From assembly GCF_037026715.1 (NCBI RefSeq), contig NZ_JBANCG010000004.1, forward strand, positions 491,808 through 555,807: DNA of 64,000 nucleotides, read 5' to 3'. Source of the DNA: Breoghania sp037026715 (GTDB lineage: Bacteria; Pseudomonadota; Alphaproteobacteria; Rhizobiales; Stappiaceae). Both the position numbers and the translations under genes were made by a program. Shown in pieces: positions 27,421 through 36,270 of the stretch; positions within the stretch are counted from its first letter, which is position 1, and every line of letters begins with the position of its first letter. Under the pieces are notes generated by a model that saw only the letters and a program-made list of their open reading frames with translations, was not told the origin of the DNA and did not search any database.

Positions 27421-27450
27421 CTCGCTTCAGATCAATACCTTGAGCATGTT
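27421..27450 (+). repeat. Dispersed intergenic repeat, copy 4
   Basis: CTCGCTTCAGATCAATACCT continuing TGAGCATGTT. It matches copy 2 in ATCAATACCTTGxGCATG and copy 3 in CGCTTCAGATCAATA. Confidence 0.55.
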
Positions 27451-27620
27451 TCGCTCCGGCAGGTTTATCCGTTCGGAACAGGCTCAAGCCATGCGGTGCC
27501 GAGGCGGACTCCCGCCCACGGCGACAAGGCGCAGCTCGTCCGGTCGCACCGGAGCCACGCGCCAAATCTCATTTGACATATGCAGGGACGCGGCGAGAAA
27601 GACGCTGCGGCGAAGAACGA

Positions 27621-28565
27621 ATGTTTTTGGTTTGCGGTGAAGCGCTCTGGGATCTCTTTGCCTGCGAGGGCGAGACGGGTCTGACCTTCGATGCGCGCGT
27701 CGGGGGCTCCCCGTTCAATGTCGTGACCGGCCTGAAGCGCCTTGGACAGGACGCGGCCTTTCTGGCCGGCCTTTCCACCGATCCGCTCGGCGTCCGGTTG
27801 CGGGAAACGCTGGAACGGGAGAAGGTGGACACGAGATACCTGCGCTGCTCGTCTCGTCCCACGACGCTGAGCCTCGTCGATCTCAACCCCGACGGCAGCC
27901 CCGCCTATACGTTCTACGGTGCAGACGCGGCGGACCGGGCGCTCGAACCCCAAGACCTGCCGGAGCTCGACGACAGCGTGTGGGGCATCCATTTCGGGTC
28001 CTTCTCGCTGGTTGCCGAACCCGTCGCCTCCACCCTGCTGGCGTTTGCCCGGCGCGAGGCGGGCCGTCGTCTGATCACGCTGGATCCCAATGTCCGCCTG
28101 AATGTGGAGACCGACCGGGACCTGTGGCGAAAGCGGATCGATGCCTTTATCCGTCACAGCGATGTCGTCAAGGTGAGCGAGGAAGACCTCGAACTGCTCT
28201 ATCCCGGCGAATGCCCATCTGGTATTGCGGCACGATGGCGCGCGGCCGGAGCCGGTCTCGTCATCGTCACGCGCGGGCGTGACGGCGTCCATGCCTATGG
28301 ATGCGGGGTGGTGGTCGAAGTGGAAACACGCCGCGTGCCGGTGGTTGACACCGTGGGTGCGGGCGACAGTTTCCAAGCGGCGCTGATCGCCGGTCTCGCG
28401 GAACGCGGCATGAAAACGCGCGCCACCCTTGACGAGATCGACAGTGACGGTCTCGCCAACATCGTCAGCTTTGCCGTGGAAGCCGCGGCGATCACCTGCA
28501 CCCGCCGCGGCGCCGACCTTCCCCGCCGCGCCGAACTGGCCGACGTCTGCAAGGAGAATATTTGA
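27621..28565 (+). CDS. frk: PfkB-family carbohydrate kinase, probable fructokinase
   Basis: Ribokinase-fold sugar kinase of 314 residues, probably phosphorylating fructose to fructose 6-phosphate. It shows the N-terminal PfkB landmark (VGGSPFNVVTGLKRLG) and the ATP/anion-hole signature DTVGAGDSFQAALIAGL with its catalytic Asp. Context supports fructokinase: it is the first gene of an operon with zwf-pgl-edd and lies near polyol dehydrogenases that make fructose. A frame opens 16 codons upstream, but the ATG at 27621 gives the standard MFLVCGEALWDLF start; the Shine-Dalgarno sequence is weak. The stop overlaps the zwf start by one base. Confidence 0.88.
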   Translation: MFLVCGEALWDLFACEGETGLTFDARVGGSPFNVVTGLKRLGQDAAFLAGLSTDPLGVRLRETLEREKVDTRYLRCSSRPTTLSLVDLNPDGSPAYTFYGADAADRALEPQDLPELDDSVWGIHFGSFSLVAEPVASTLLAFARREAGRRLITLDPNVRLNVETDRDLWRKRIDAFIRHSDVVKVSEEDLELLYPGECPSGIAARWRAAGAGLVIVTRGRDGVHAYGCGVVVEVETRRVPVVDTVGAGDSFQAALIAGLAERGMKTRATLDEIDSDGLANIVSFAVEAAAITCTRRGADLPRRAELADVCKENI

Positions 28566-30028
28566 TGGTCGCACGCATCGTCCCCGTGGATCCGTTCGAT
28601 CTCGTCGTTTTCGGTGCCACGGGCGACCTTGCCCGGCGCAAGCTGATCCCGGCGCTGTACCACCGCATGCATGACGGGCAGATGCCCGAAGGCGCCCGTA
28701 TTGTCGGCGTCGCGCGCGCCGACCTGGATGCGGACGGCTACCGCCGCATGGCGGATGCGGCGCTGGACGAATTCGGCGGCGAGGATGCCCGTGACACGGA
28801 GATGCGCCGCAAGTTTCTCGCCACCATCGACTACGTCTCGCTCGACGTGATGGACGAAGCCGGCTGGCCCCGGCTGAAGGCCGCCCTGCCGGAGACCGGC
28901 GGCACCCGTCCGCGCGCCTTCTACCTCTCCGTCGCGCCGCGCTTCTTCGGCCCCATCGCGGAGGGCGTGCATGCGGCCGGGCTGACGGACGCCAATTCGC
29001 GTATCGTCATCGAGAAGCCGCTCGGCCACGACCTTGCCTCCGCGAAGGCGCTCAACGGCGTCTTCGCCGGTCATTTCGGCGAGCACCAGATCTTCCGCAT
29101 CGATCACTATCTCGGCAAGGAGACGGTGCAGAACCTGATGGCGCTCCGGTTCGCCAACGCCTTCTTCGAGCCGCTGTGGAACGCGCGTCACATCGATCAC
29201 GTGCAGATCACGGTGGCCGAAAAGGTCGGCGTGGAAGGGCGCGGCCCCTACTATGACGGCATCGGCGCCATGCGCGACATGGTGCAGAATCACCTGCTGC
29301 AGCTGCTCTGCCTGGTAGCGATGGAGCCGCCGGCTCATTTCGAGCCCGACGCGGTGCGCGACGAGAAGCTGAAGGTGCTGCGCGCGCTGGCCCCACTTAC
29401 CAATCCCGACCATGTGGTGCGCGGCCAATACGGAGCCGGACCTGGCATGCCCTCCTATGTCGAGGACGCGAACGCGCCGACGAGCCGCACGGAAACCTTC
29501 ATCGCGCTGAGGGCCGAGGTCGCGAACTGGCGCTGGTCGGGGGTGCCCTTTTACCTGCGCACCGGCAAGCGGATGAAATCGCGGGTCTCGGAGGTGGCCG
29601 TGGTGTTCAAGTCGGCTCCCCATTCGATTTTTCCCGAAGCCAGCGGACGCGCCGCGCAGAACGTTCTCGCCTTGCGCCTGCAGCCTGACGAAGCCATCAC
29701 GCTCGGCATGACCATCAAGGAGCCCGGCCCCGGCGGCATGCGGCTTGCGCCCGCCGTCCTCGACATGACCTTCGCCGACACGCTCGGCGCCTCCAACATG
29801 CGCATGCCGGATGCCTATGAGCGGCTGGTCATGGACGTCATTCGCGGCGACCAGACCCTGTTCATGCGCGGCGACGAGGTGGAGGCGGCCTGGGCCTGGG
29901 TCGATGCGATCACCGCACGCGTCGACGGCGAGCGGCCGGAGCTCTACGAGCCCGGGTCCGCCGGTCCCGACGATGCGCTGATGCTGATGCACCGCGACGG
30001 CCGGCGCTGGCGGGAGCTTGCCCAATGA
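28565..30028 (+). CDS. zwf: Glucose-6-phosphate 1-dehydrogenase
   Basis: Oxidises glucose 6-phosphate to 6-phosphogluconolactone with NAD(P)+, the first step of the oxidative pentose phosphate and Entner-Doudoroff routes. The 487-residue product has the coenzyme-binding GATGDLARRKLIPALY near the N terminus and the active-site signature RIDHYLGKE with the substrate-binding Lys and catalytic His. The C-terminal half matches the family (RTGKRMKSRVSEVAV, DAYERLVMDVIRGDQTLF). The start overlaps the frk stop codon (TGATG) and the stop overlaps the pgl start (ATGA), showing tight translational coupling. Confidence 0.96.
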   Translation: MVARIVPVDPFDLVVFGATGDLARRKLIPALYHRMHDGQMPEGARIVGVARADLDADGYRRMADAALDEFGGEDARDTEMRRKFLATIDYVSLDVMDEAGWPRLKAALPETGGTRPRAFYLSVAPRFFGPIAEGVHAAGLTDANSRIVIEKPLGHDLASAKALNGVFAGHFGEHQIFRIDHYLGKETVQNLMALRFANAFFEPLWNARHIDHVQITVAEKVGVEGRGPYYDGIGAMRDMVQNHLLQLLCLVAMEPPAHFEPDAVRDEKLKVLRALAPLTNPDHVVRGQYGAGPGMPSYVEDANAPTSRTETFIALRAEVANWRWSGVPFYLRTGKRMKSRVSEVAVVFKSAPHSIFPEASGRAAQNVLALRLQPDEAITLGMTIKEPGPGGMRLAPAVLDMTFADTLGASNMRMPDAYERLVMDVIRGDQTLFMRGDEVEAAWAWVDAITARVDGERPELYEPGSAGPDDALMLMHRDGRRWRELAQ

Positions 30029-30708
30029 GCCCGAAGATCATCGAATACCCGTCGCGCGAGGCGCTGGCCGAAGGGCTGGCGGCGCTCATCGGCAACCGAC
30101 TGCGCACGCTGGTTGACCAGCGCGGCGTGGCGCGCATCGCGGTTCCCGGCGGCACGACGCCGGGGGCGATGCTGGAACGGCTCGGACGGGAGCCTCTCGA
30201 CTGGGAGAAGGTCGTCGTCACGCTGACCGACGAGCGCTGGGTTCCGAGCACGGAGCCGCGGTCCAACCAGAAGCTGCTCGCCGAGACGCTGTTTGCGGGC
30301 CCGGCCGCGGCCGCAACCTTCTCGCCGCTCTACGGCGGCACGGCGGAACCGACGGAATCGCTACCCGCTGTCGCCGCCGGACTGGAACAGACCGCGCTGC
30401 CGCTCGATATCGCCGTTCTCGGCATGGGCGCGGATATGCACACCGCGTCGCTCTTTCCCGGTTCCGTCGGCCTGAAGGAAGCGCTTGCCGAGAATGCGCC
30501 CGTGGTGGTCGCCGTTCGCACCGGCGACCAGCCGGAGCCCCGCGTCACCCTAGCGGCACGCGTCCTCAGGGGAGCGGGCGAACGTCACATCCTGATCACC
30601 GGCACCGCCAAGCGCGAGGCCCTGCAGCAGGCGCTCGCGACGAAGGATCCGCTCCAGGCGCCGATCGTCGCCGTGCTGGAGGGCGCCACCGTTCATTTCG
30701 CCGAGTAA
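30025..30708 (+). CDS. pgl: 6-phosphogluconolactonase
   Basis: Hydrolyses 6-phosphogluconolactone to 6-phosphogluconate. The 227-residue product belongs to the DevB/NagB-like fold family: it has the phosphate-binding AVPGGTTPGAMLERL, the family block TLTDERWVPSTEPRSNQKLL, and LGMGADMHTASLFPGS. Its four-base ATGA overlap with zwf and 34-bp gap to edd place it in the frk-zwf-pgl-edd operon. Confidence 0.95.
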   Translation: MSPKIIEYPSREALAEGLAALIGNRLRTLVDQRGVARIAVPGGTTPGAMLERLGREPLDWEKVVVTLTDERWVPSTEPRSNQKLLAETLFAGPAAAATFSPLYGGTAEPTESLPAVAAGLEQTALPLDIAVLGMGADMHTASLFPGSVGLKEALAENAPVVVAVRTGDQPEPRVTLAARVLRGAGERHILITGTAKREALQQALATKDPLQAPIVAVLEGATVHFAE

Positions 30709-30742
30709 GGCACTGAAAAAGCAGAAATTCGGGAGAGGTCCC

Positions 30743-32560
30743 ATGCACCCGACCATTTCGCCCACCATTGCAGCCGTCACCGACCGCATCCGCGAACGTT
30801 CGCGTGACACCCGCAGCGCCTATCTGGAGCGCTGCCGCCGCGCCGCCGAGGCGGGCCCGGCCCGCGCGCACCTGACCTGCGGCAACCTCGCCCACGTCAC
30901 CGCCGCCTCGGGCGAAGACAAGCAGACGATCGCGCAAGGCGATGCCGGCAATATCGGCATCGTCACCGCCTACAATGACATGCTGTCGGCGCATCAGCCG
31001 TTCGCCCGCTTCCCCGATCTGATCAAGGAAGCCGCGCGCAGAGAGGGAGGCACGGCGCAGGTCGCCGGCGGCGTTCCGGCCATGTGCGATGGCGTCACGC
31101 AAGGCCAACCCGGCATGGAGCTGTCGCTGTTCTCGCGCGACGTGATTGCCCTTGCGGCCGGCGTCGCGCTTTCGCACAACTGCTTCGATGCCGCGATCTA
31201 TCTGGGCGTGTGCGACAAGATCGTGCCGGGCCTTGTGATGGCGGCGGCGACCTTCGGTCATATCCCGGCCGTCTTCGCGCCCGCGGGTCCGATGACCTCC
31301 GGCCTTCCCAACGACGAGAAGGCCAAGGTCCGCCAGCGCTATGCGGCGGGCGAAATCGGCCGTGACGAACTGCTGGCCGCGGAGATGGCAAGCTACCACG
31401 GCCCCGGCACCTGCACCTTCTACGGCACGGCCAATTCCAACCAGATGCTGATGGAATTCATGGGCCTGCACCTGCCGGGCGCCAGCTTCGTCAATCCCGA
31501 TACGCCGCTTCGCGACGCGCTGACGAAGGCGGCCGCAAAACGCGCTCTGGCGATCACCGCCAAGGGCAACGAATTCACGCCCGTGTGCGACGTGCTCGAC
31601 GAGCGCGCCTTCGTCAACGGGCTGGTCGGGCTCAACGCCACCGGCGGTTCCACCAATCTGGTGCTGCATCTGGTCGCCATGGCGCGTGCGGCCGGCATCC
31701 ATCTCGACTGGCAGGACATGGCGGAGATTTCCGCCGTCACGCCACTGATGGCGCGGGTCTATCCCAACGGGCTGGCCGACGTGAACCATTTCCACGCCGC
31801 CGGCGGGCTCGCCTACATGATCGGCGAACTGCTGGAGGCGGGGCTGCTGCACGAGGACGTGCGCACCATCGCCGGCGAGGGGCTCTCCCACTACACGCAG
31901 GAGCCTAAGCTCGAAGGCGATGAGATCGTGTGGGGCGACGGGCCCCGGACAAGCGGCAACGACGCGATCCTGCGGCCCGTCTCCGATCCCTTCCAGGCCG
32001 ACGGCGGACTGAAGCAGCTTTCCGGCAACCTGGGGCGCGCGGTGATCAAGACATCGGCTGTCAAGCCGGAGCGCCACGTGGTGGAAGCACCGGTGCGCGT
32101 CTTCCACGACCAGGAGGAGGTGAAGGCCGCCTTCAAGGCGGGCGAACTCGACCGCGACCTCGTCGTCGTCGTGCGTTTCCAGGGGCCCAAGGCGAACGGC
32201 ATGCCGGAACTGCATTCGCTCACGCCGGCGCTGGGCGTCACCCAGGACCGCGGGCACAAGGTCGCGCTGGTGACCGATGGCCGCATGTCGGGGGCGTCGG
32301 GCAAGGTGCCGGCGGCGATCCACGTGAGCCCGGAGGCCGCCGACGGCGGTCCTATCGCGCGGTTGAAGGACGGCGATGTCGTCCGCCTCGACGCAACGGC
32401 CGGCACGCTGGAGGTGCTGGTCGATGCGGCCGAGTTCGCCGCGCGCGAACCGGCACGGCCGGATCTTTCCGCCAACCGGCACGGCATCGGCCGCGAGCTT
32501 TTCGCCGCCTTCCGCGAGGCGGTCGGCACGGCGGACACGGGCGCGGCCGTCGTCGTGTAG
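30743..32560 (+). CDS. edd: Phosphogluconate dehydratase (Entner-Doudoroff)
   Basis: Iron-sulfur dehydratase converting 6-phosphogluconate to 2-keto-3-deoxy-6-phosphogluconate. The 605-residue length and sequence fit Edd of the IlvD/Edd family. Cluster and active-site regions include the AYNDMLSAHQPF block, CDGVTQGQPGMELS with a cluster-type Cys, the GTCTFYGTANSNQM stretch with another Cys, and TDGRMSGASGKVPAAIHVSPEA near the C terminus. It is the last gene of the frk operon. The aldolase gene eda is not in the operon or elsewhere in the window. Confidence 0.95.
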   Translation: MHPTISPTIAAVTDRIRERSRDTRSAYLERCRRAAEAGPARAHLTCGNLAHVTAASGEDKQTIAQGDAGNIGIVTAYNDMLSAHQPFARFPDLIKEAARREGGTAQVAGGVPAMCDGVTQGQPGMELSLFSRDVIALAAGVALSHNCFDAAIYLGVCDKIVPGLVMAAATFGHIPAVFAPAGPMTSGLPNDEKAKVRQRYAAGEIGRDELLAAEMASYHGPGTCTFYGTANSNQMLMEFMGLHLPGASFVNPDTPLRDALTKAAAKRALAITAKGNEFTPVCDVLDERAFVNGLVGLNATGGSTNLVLHLVAMARAAGIHLDWQDMAEISAVTPLMARVYPNGLADVNHFHAAGGLAYMIGELLEAGLLHEDVRTIAGEGLSHYTQEPKLEGDEIVWGDGPRTSGNDAILRPVSDPFQADGGLKQLSGNLGRAVIKTSAVKPERHVVEAPVRVFHDQEEVKAAFKAGELDRDLVVVVRFQGPKANGMPELHSLTPALGVTQDRGHKVALVTDGRMSGASGKVPAAIHVSPEAADGGPIARLKDGDVVRLDATAGTLEVLVDAAEFAAREPARPDLSANRHGIGRELFAAFREAVGTADTGAAVVV

Positions 32561-32969
32561 ACGGCGCCGGCAAGATGTCCCTGCCCGGCCCTCGTCGGGA
32601 ATGACAATTGTGACGGGGCCGCACTTGTGGCCCCATCGCTCCGTTGCGCACTCGCCCCGGCTGTCCGTTTGCAGATGCGGCCGGAACGCGCCTGCGGCCA
32701 TTTGCCCGCTATCTTCGCCCGTGCCGCGCGCCCAAGGATCGACGCTCGGAGAGCGGCGTTGTCGAACCCGCATCCGGATTTCCCGAAAGTGCAGAGGTGC
32801 CCCATGTCGAATCGGTCTAATATAAAATCAATGTGATTTATTTATAGACAAGGCAGTGGGGCTACTGCATAGTTTCGCGATTACCGATCGGTCTGCCGCG
32901 GAGGTTGGCAGGCTGCTGAAACCCCGTTCGTTCAGCCGTGCGGCCGCAGACCGCAGATTGGGAGGAATC
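32561..32969. other. Regulatory region between edd and smoE
   Basis: A 409-bp gap. It holds an imperfect hairpin around GGGGCC / GGCCCC near 32615-32633 without a U-tract and the second ROK-type operator/promoter element at 32816-32852. No gene is seen. Confidence 0.5.
32816..32873 (+). promoter_or_regulatory. ROK-regulon operator and promoter of smoE, copy 2
   Basis: The 37-bp block 32816-32852 repeats the element at 27018-27055. Its palindrome is AAATCA-ATG-TGATTT (32825-32839). On the plus strand TAGACA (32845-32850) followed after 17 bp by CATAGT (32868-32873) makes a good sigma-70 promoter overlapping the operator, about 95 bp before the smoE start. Such overlap fits repression by the ROK protein. 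Confidence 0.75.
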
Positions 32970-34283
32970 ATGTTCAGGAAGACTTTGCTGCTTGGCGCCG
33001 TCAGTGCGTTCGCACTCGGCTTCGCCGCACATGCGGAAACCATCACGATCGCCACCGTCAACAACGGCGACATGATCCGCATGCAGAAGCTCACCGACGA
33101 CTTCACCAAGGATCACCCGGATATCCAGCTGGAATGGGTGACGCTGGAAGAAAACGTGCTGCGCCAGCGCGTGACCACCGACATCGCCACCAAGGGCGGC
33201 CAGTACGACGTCATGACCATCGGCAACTACGAAGTGCCGATCTGGGGCAAGCAGGGCTGGCTGATGGCGCTCGACGACATGCCCGCCGACTATGACAAGG
33301 ACGATCTCCTGCCCGCCATCTCCGGCGGCCTGACCGTTGACGGCAAGCTCTATGCCGCACCGTTCTACGGCGAATCGGCCATGCTGATGTACCGCACGGA
33401 CCTGGCCGAGAAGGCCGGCATCAAGATGTCCGACCAGCCGACCTGGAGCGATATCAAGGCCGCGGCCAAGGCGATGACCGACAAGGACAACGAGGTCTAC
33501 GGCATCTGCCTGCGCGGCAAGGCGGGCTGGGGCGAGAACATGGCCTTCATCACCGCGATGTCCAATTCCTACGGCGCGCGCTGGTTCGACATGAACTGGA
33601 AGCCGCAGTTCGATACGCCTGAGTGGAAGGCGACGCTCACCGACTATCTCGACATGATGAAGAAGTACGGGCCTCCGGGCGCGTCGTCGAACGGTTTCAA
33701 CGAGAACCTGGCCCTGTTCCAGCAGGGCAAGTGCGGCATGTGGATCGATGCTACGGTCGCCGCCTCCTTCGTGACCAACAAGAACGACTCCACCGTGGCC
33801 GACAGCGTCGGCTTTGCCCAGTTCCCGAACAAGGACGGCGTAAACAACCACGGCAACTGGCTGTGGTCGTGGAACCTCGCCATCCCCGCCTCCACCAAGA
33901 AGGCGGACGCGGCCAAGGCCTTCGTCGCCTGGGCGACCTCCAAGCACTACACCGAACTCGTCGCCGCCAGCGAAGGCTGGGCCGCCTCGCCTCCGGGCAC
34001 GCGCACCTCGCTCTACGAGAACCCCGAATACCAGAAGGCCGCGCCGTTCGCGAAGATGACGCTCGATGCGATCAACTCCGTCGACACGACCAAGCCCTCG
34101 GTGCAGGAGGTTCCCTATACCGGCGGCCAGTTCGTCTCGATCCCCGAGTTCCAGGGCATCGGCACCGCCGTCGGCCAGCTCTTCTCCGCAGCGCTTGCCG
34201 GCAACATGTCGGCCGACCAGGCGTTGCAGGGGGCTCAGGCGCTCACCACCCGAGAGATGACCAAGGCCGGCTACATCAAGTAG
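32970..34283 (+). CDS. smoE: Sorbitol/mannitol ABC transporter substrate-binding protein
   Basis: Periplasmic binding protein (extracellular solute-binding family 1) of a polyol ABC importer, 437 residues. A Sec signal peptide (MFRKTLLLGAVSAFALGFAAHA) is cleaved after AHA. The mature part has the SmoE/MtlE-like sequence ETITIATVNNGDMIRMQ, then DVMTIGNYEVPIWGKQGWL, and the C-terminal repeats of this family. The polyol assignment rests on the following permeases, ATPase, smoS and mtlK. ATG at 32970 has GGGAGGAATC directly upstream; a longer open frame is rejected. The gap before the first permease gene contains a hairpin and direct repeats. Confidence 0.92.
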   Translation: MFRKTLLLGAVSAFALGFAAHAETITIATVNNGDMIRMQKLTDDFTKDHPDIQLEWVTLEENVLRQRVTTDIATKGGQYDVMTIGNYEVPIWGKQGWLMALDDMPADYDKDDLLPAISGGLTVDGKLYAAPFYGESAMLMYRTDLAEKAGIKMSDQPTWSDIKAAAKAMTDKDNEVYGICLRGKAGWGENMAFITAMSNSYGARWFDMNWKPQFDTPEWKATLTDYLDMMKKYGPPGASSNGFNENLALFQQGKCGMWIDATVAASFVTNKNDSTVADSVGFAQFPNKDGVNNHGNWLWSWNLAIPASTKKADAAKAFVAWATSKHYTELVAASEGWAASPPGTRTSLYENPEYQKAAPFAKMTLDAINSVDTTKPSVQEVPYTGGQFVSIPEFQGIGTAVGQLFSAALAGNMSADQALQGAQALTTREMTKAGYIK

Positions 34284-34525
34284 CCGCCCTCCTTGCGCGG
34301 GCGCTTGCCGTCAAGGCGTGCTAGCATGGGGTCATTGAGGCCCCATGCCGGGTCCTTGCGGGCCACGCTTCGGCCGGACGGCGTCCGCGTCCTTTTCCCT
34401 TGCGGTCTTCGATCCGGGCTACCAAGGCATCCTGCAGGACGGACCCGTTTGACTGATCGCCCGGCGGTTAACTGATCGCCCGTTTGACCGATCGCCTGTT
34501 TGACTGATCGATGGAGTGTTCGACC
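34284..34525. other. smoE-smoF spacer with hairpin and direct repeats
   Basis: A 242-bp gap inside the operon. GCATGGGG / CCCCATGC (34324-34331, 34341-34348) forms an 8-bp hairpin with no U-tract, which could protect the smoE message and lower permease expression, as is common after binding-protein genes. Four copies of a 15-bp direct repeat follow. Confidence 0.6.
34447..34512 (+). repeat. Four tandem 15-bp direct repeats
   Basis: GTTTGACTGATCGCC (34447), GGTTAACTGATCGCC (34466), GTTTGACCGATCGCC (34482) and GTTTGACTGATCGAT (34498), spaced 19, 16 and 16 bp. They lie just before the smoF start codon. Function unknown: regulator or RNA-binding site, or simple slippage expansion. Confidence 0.7.
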
Positions 34526-35398
34526 ATGGCCACAACCCATTCGCGGGCCGCGGCGAGGCTGATGCTATCGCCGGCCGTGCTGCTGCTTTTGGGGTGGATG
34601 ATCATCCCCCTGTCGATGACGATCTACTTTTCTTTCCTGCACTACAACCTGCTGATCCCCGGCGCCCACGACTTCATCGGCCTTGCCAATTACAGCTATT
34701 TTCTCACCGATCCGGCCTTTTTCGCCGCCCTCACGAACACCCTTCTTCTCGTCGTCGGCGTGCTGGTGATCACCATCGGCGGCGGCGTCCTGCTGGCGAT
34801 CCTGCTCGACCAGCCGATGTGGGGACAGGGCATCGTGCGCATCCTGGTGATCGCGCCGTTCTTTGTCATGCCCACCGTCGGCGCGCTGGTGTGGAAGAAC
34901 ATGTTCATGAACCCCGTCAACGGGCTCTTCGCGCACATGGCCAAGGCGATGGGGATGCAGCCCTTCGACTTCCTCGCCCAGGCGCCGCTCGCCTCCATCA
35001 TCGGCATGGTCGCCTGGCAGTGGCTGCCGTTCTCGACGCTGATCCTGCTGACCGCGCTGCAGTCGCTCGACCGCGACCAGCTTGAGGCGGCCGAGATGGA
35101 CGGGGCCGGTCCGTTCTCGACGTTTTTCTACATCACCCTGCCGCACCTCTCGCGCGCCATCACCGTGGTCGTGCTGATCCAGACGATCTTCCTGCTGTCG
35201 GTCTTCGCGGAAATCCTGGTTACCACCAATGGCGGGCCGGGCTATGCGACCACCAACATCACCTATCTCGTCTACGCCCAGTCGCTCCTGCAGTTCGACG
35301 TGGGCGGCGGGTCCGCCGGCGGCATCGTGGCCGTCATCCTCGCCAATGTCGTCGCGATCTTCCTAATGCGGATGATCGGCAAGAACCTGGACATCTGA
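34526..35398 (+). CDS. smoF: Polyol ABC transporter permease (MalF-type)
   Basis: Inner-membrane permease of the sorbitol/mannitol importer, about 290 residues and six membrane helices. The cytoplasmic EAA loop that contacts the ATPase reads EAAEMDGAGPFSTFFYITLPHL. The first helix is SPAVLLLLGWMIIPLSMTIYF. ATG at 34526 follows GGAG at nine bases; an ATG 15 bases upstream (34511) lies inside the last direct repeat. The stop is two bases before the next permease start. Confidence 0.92.
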   Translation: MATTHSRAAARLMLSPAVLLLLGWMIIPLSMTIYFSFLHYNLLIPGAHDFIGLANYSYFLTDPAFFAALTNTLLLVVGVLVITIGGGVLLAILLDQPMWGQGIVRILVIAPFFVMPTVGALVWKNMFMNPVNGLFAHMAKAMGMQPFDFLAQAPLASIIGMVAWQWLPFSTLILLTALQSLDRDQLEAAEMDGAGPFSTFFYITLPHLSRAITVVVLIQTIFLLSVFAEILVTTNGGPGYATTNITYLVYAQSLLQFDVGGGSAGGIVAVILANVVAIFLMRMIGKNLDI

Positions 35399-35400
35399 CC

Positions 35401-36231
35401 ATGGCCCGCGCGAGTTCCAATCGCCGCAAGACCGTCGTGACCGTCCTGGCCTGGGCGATCGGACTTGCGATCTTCTTCCCGATCCTGTGGACGGTGCTGA
35501 CGAGCTTCAAGACGGAAGCGGAGGCGGTCGCCTCGCCACCCTCTTTCGTCAACTTCCACTGGACGCTGGAGAATTACGCGGAAGTCCAGTCGCGCTCCGA
35601 CTATTTCCGCCACTTCCTCAATTCCGTGATCATTTCGCTGGGCTCCACCGTGCTGGGCCTCCTGATCGCCATTCCGGCGGCCTGGTCCATGGCCTTCGTC
35701 CCGGCCAAGCGGACCAAGGACGTGCTGATGTGGATGCTGTCGACCAAGATGCTTCCTCCCGTCGGCGTGCTGATCCCGATCTACCTGATCTTCCGCGACA
35801 TCGGTCTTCTCGACAGCCTTATCGGCCTGATCATCGTGCTGATGCTGATCAACCTGCCGATCATCATCTGGATGCTGTTCACCTACTTTCGCGAGATTCC
35901 CGGCGAGATCCTGGAGGCCGCGCGCATGGACGGGGCCGGCCTGAAGGCGGAAATCCTTTACGTGCTGACGCCGATGGCGGTGCCCGGCATCGCCTCCACG
36001 CTGCTGCTCAATGTCATCCTGGCCTGGAACGAGGCCTTCTGGACGCTCAATCTGACAGCCGCCAAAGCGGCGCCGCTGACAGCCTTCATCGCCAGCTATT
36101 CCAGTCCGGAGGGCCTCTTCTACGCCAAGCTCTCCGCCGCCTCGACCATGGCCATCGCCCCCATCCTGATCCTGGGATGGTTCAGCCAGAAACAGCTCGT
36201 GCGCGGTCTGACCTTCGGCGCCGTGAAATAG
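35401..36231 (+). CDS. smoG: Polyol ABC transporter permease (MalG-type)
   Basis: Second inner-membrane permease of the sorbitol/mannitol importer, 276 residues with six helices. Its EAA loop is EILEAARMDGAGLKAEILYVLTP (shown around residues 170-192), facing the ATPase. The protein ends in the common QLVRGLTFGAVK, typical of MalG-type subunits. It begins two bases after smoF ends, so the pair is co-translated. The ATPase gene follows after 39 bp. Confidence 0.92.
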   Translation: MARASSNRRKTVVTVLAWAIGLAIFFPILWTVLTSFKTEAEAVASPPSFVNFHWTLENYAEVQSRSDYFRHFLNSVIISLGSTVLGLLIAIPAAWSMAFVPAKRTKDVLMWMLSTKMLPPVGVLIPIYLIFRDIGLLDSLIGLIIVLMLINLPIIIWMLFTYFREIPGEILEAARMDGAGLKAEILYVLTPMAVPGIASTLLLNVILAWNEAFWTLNLTAAKAAPLTAFIASYSSPEGLFYAKLSAASTMAIAPILILGWFSQKQLVRGLTFGAVK

Positions 36232-36270
36232 GCCCACGACAACCGGGCAAGATACAAGGGGGAGGAGAAC

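Larger units (their letters stand above)
26969..27620. other. Regulatory region between the ROK gene and frk
   Basis: A 652-bp gap. It contains the palindromic operator/promoter element at 27018-27055 and a dispersed repeat at 27421-27450. The remaining ~500 bp shows no gene and would form a long leader if transcription of frk starts at the element. Confidence 0.5.
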
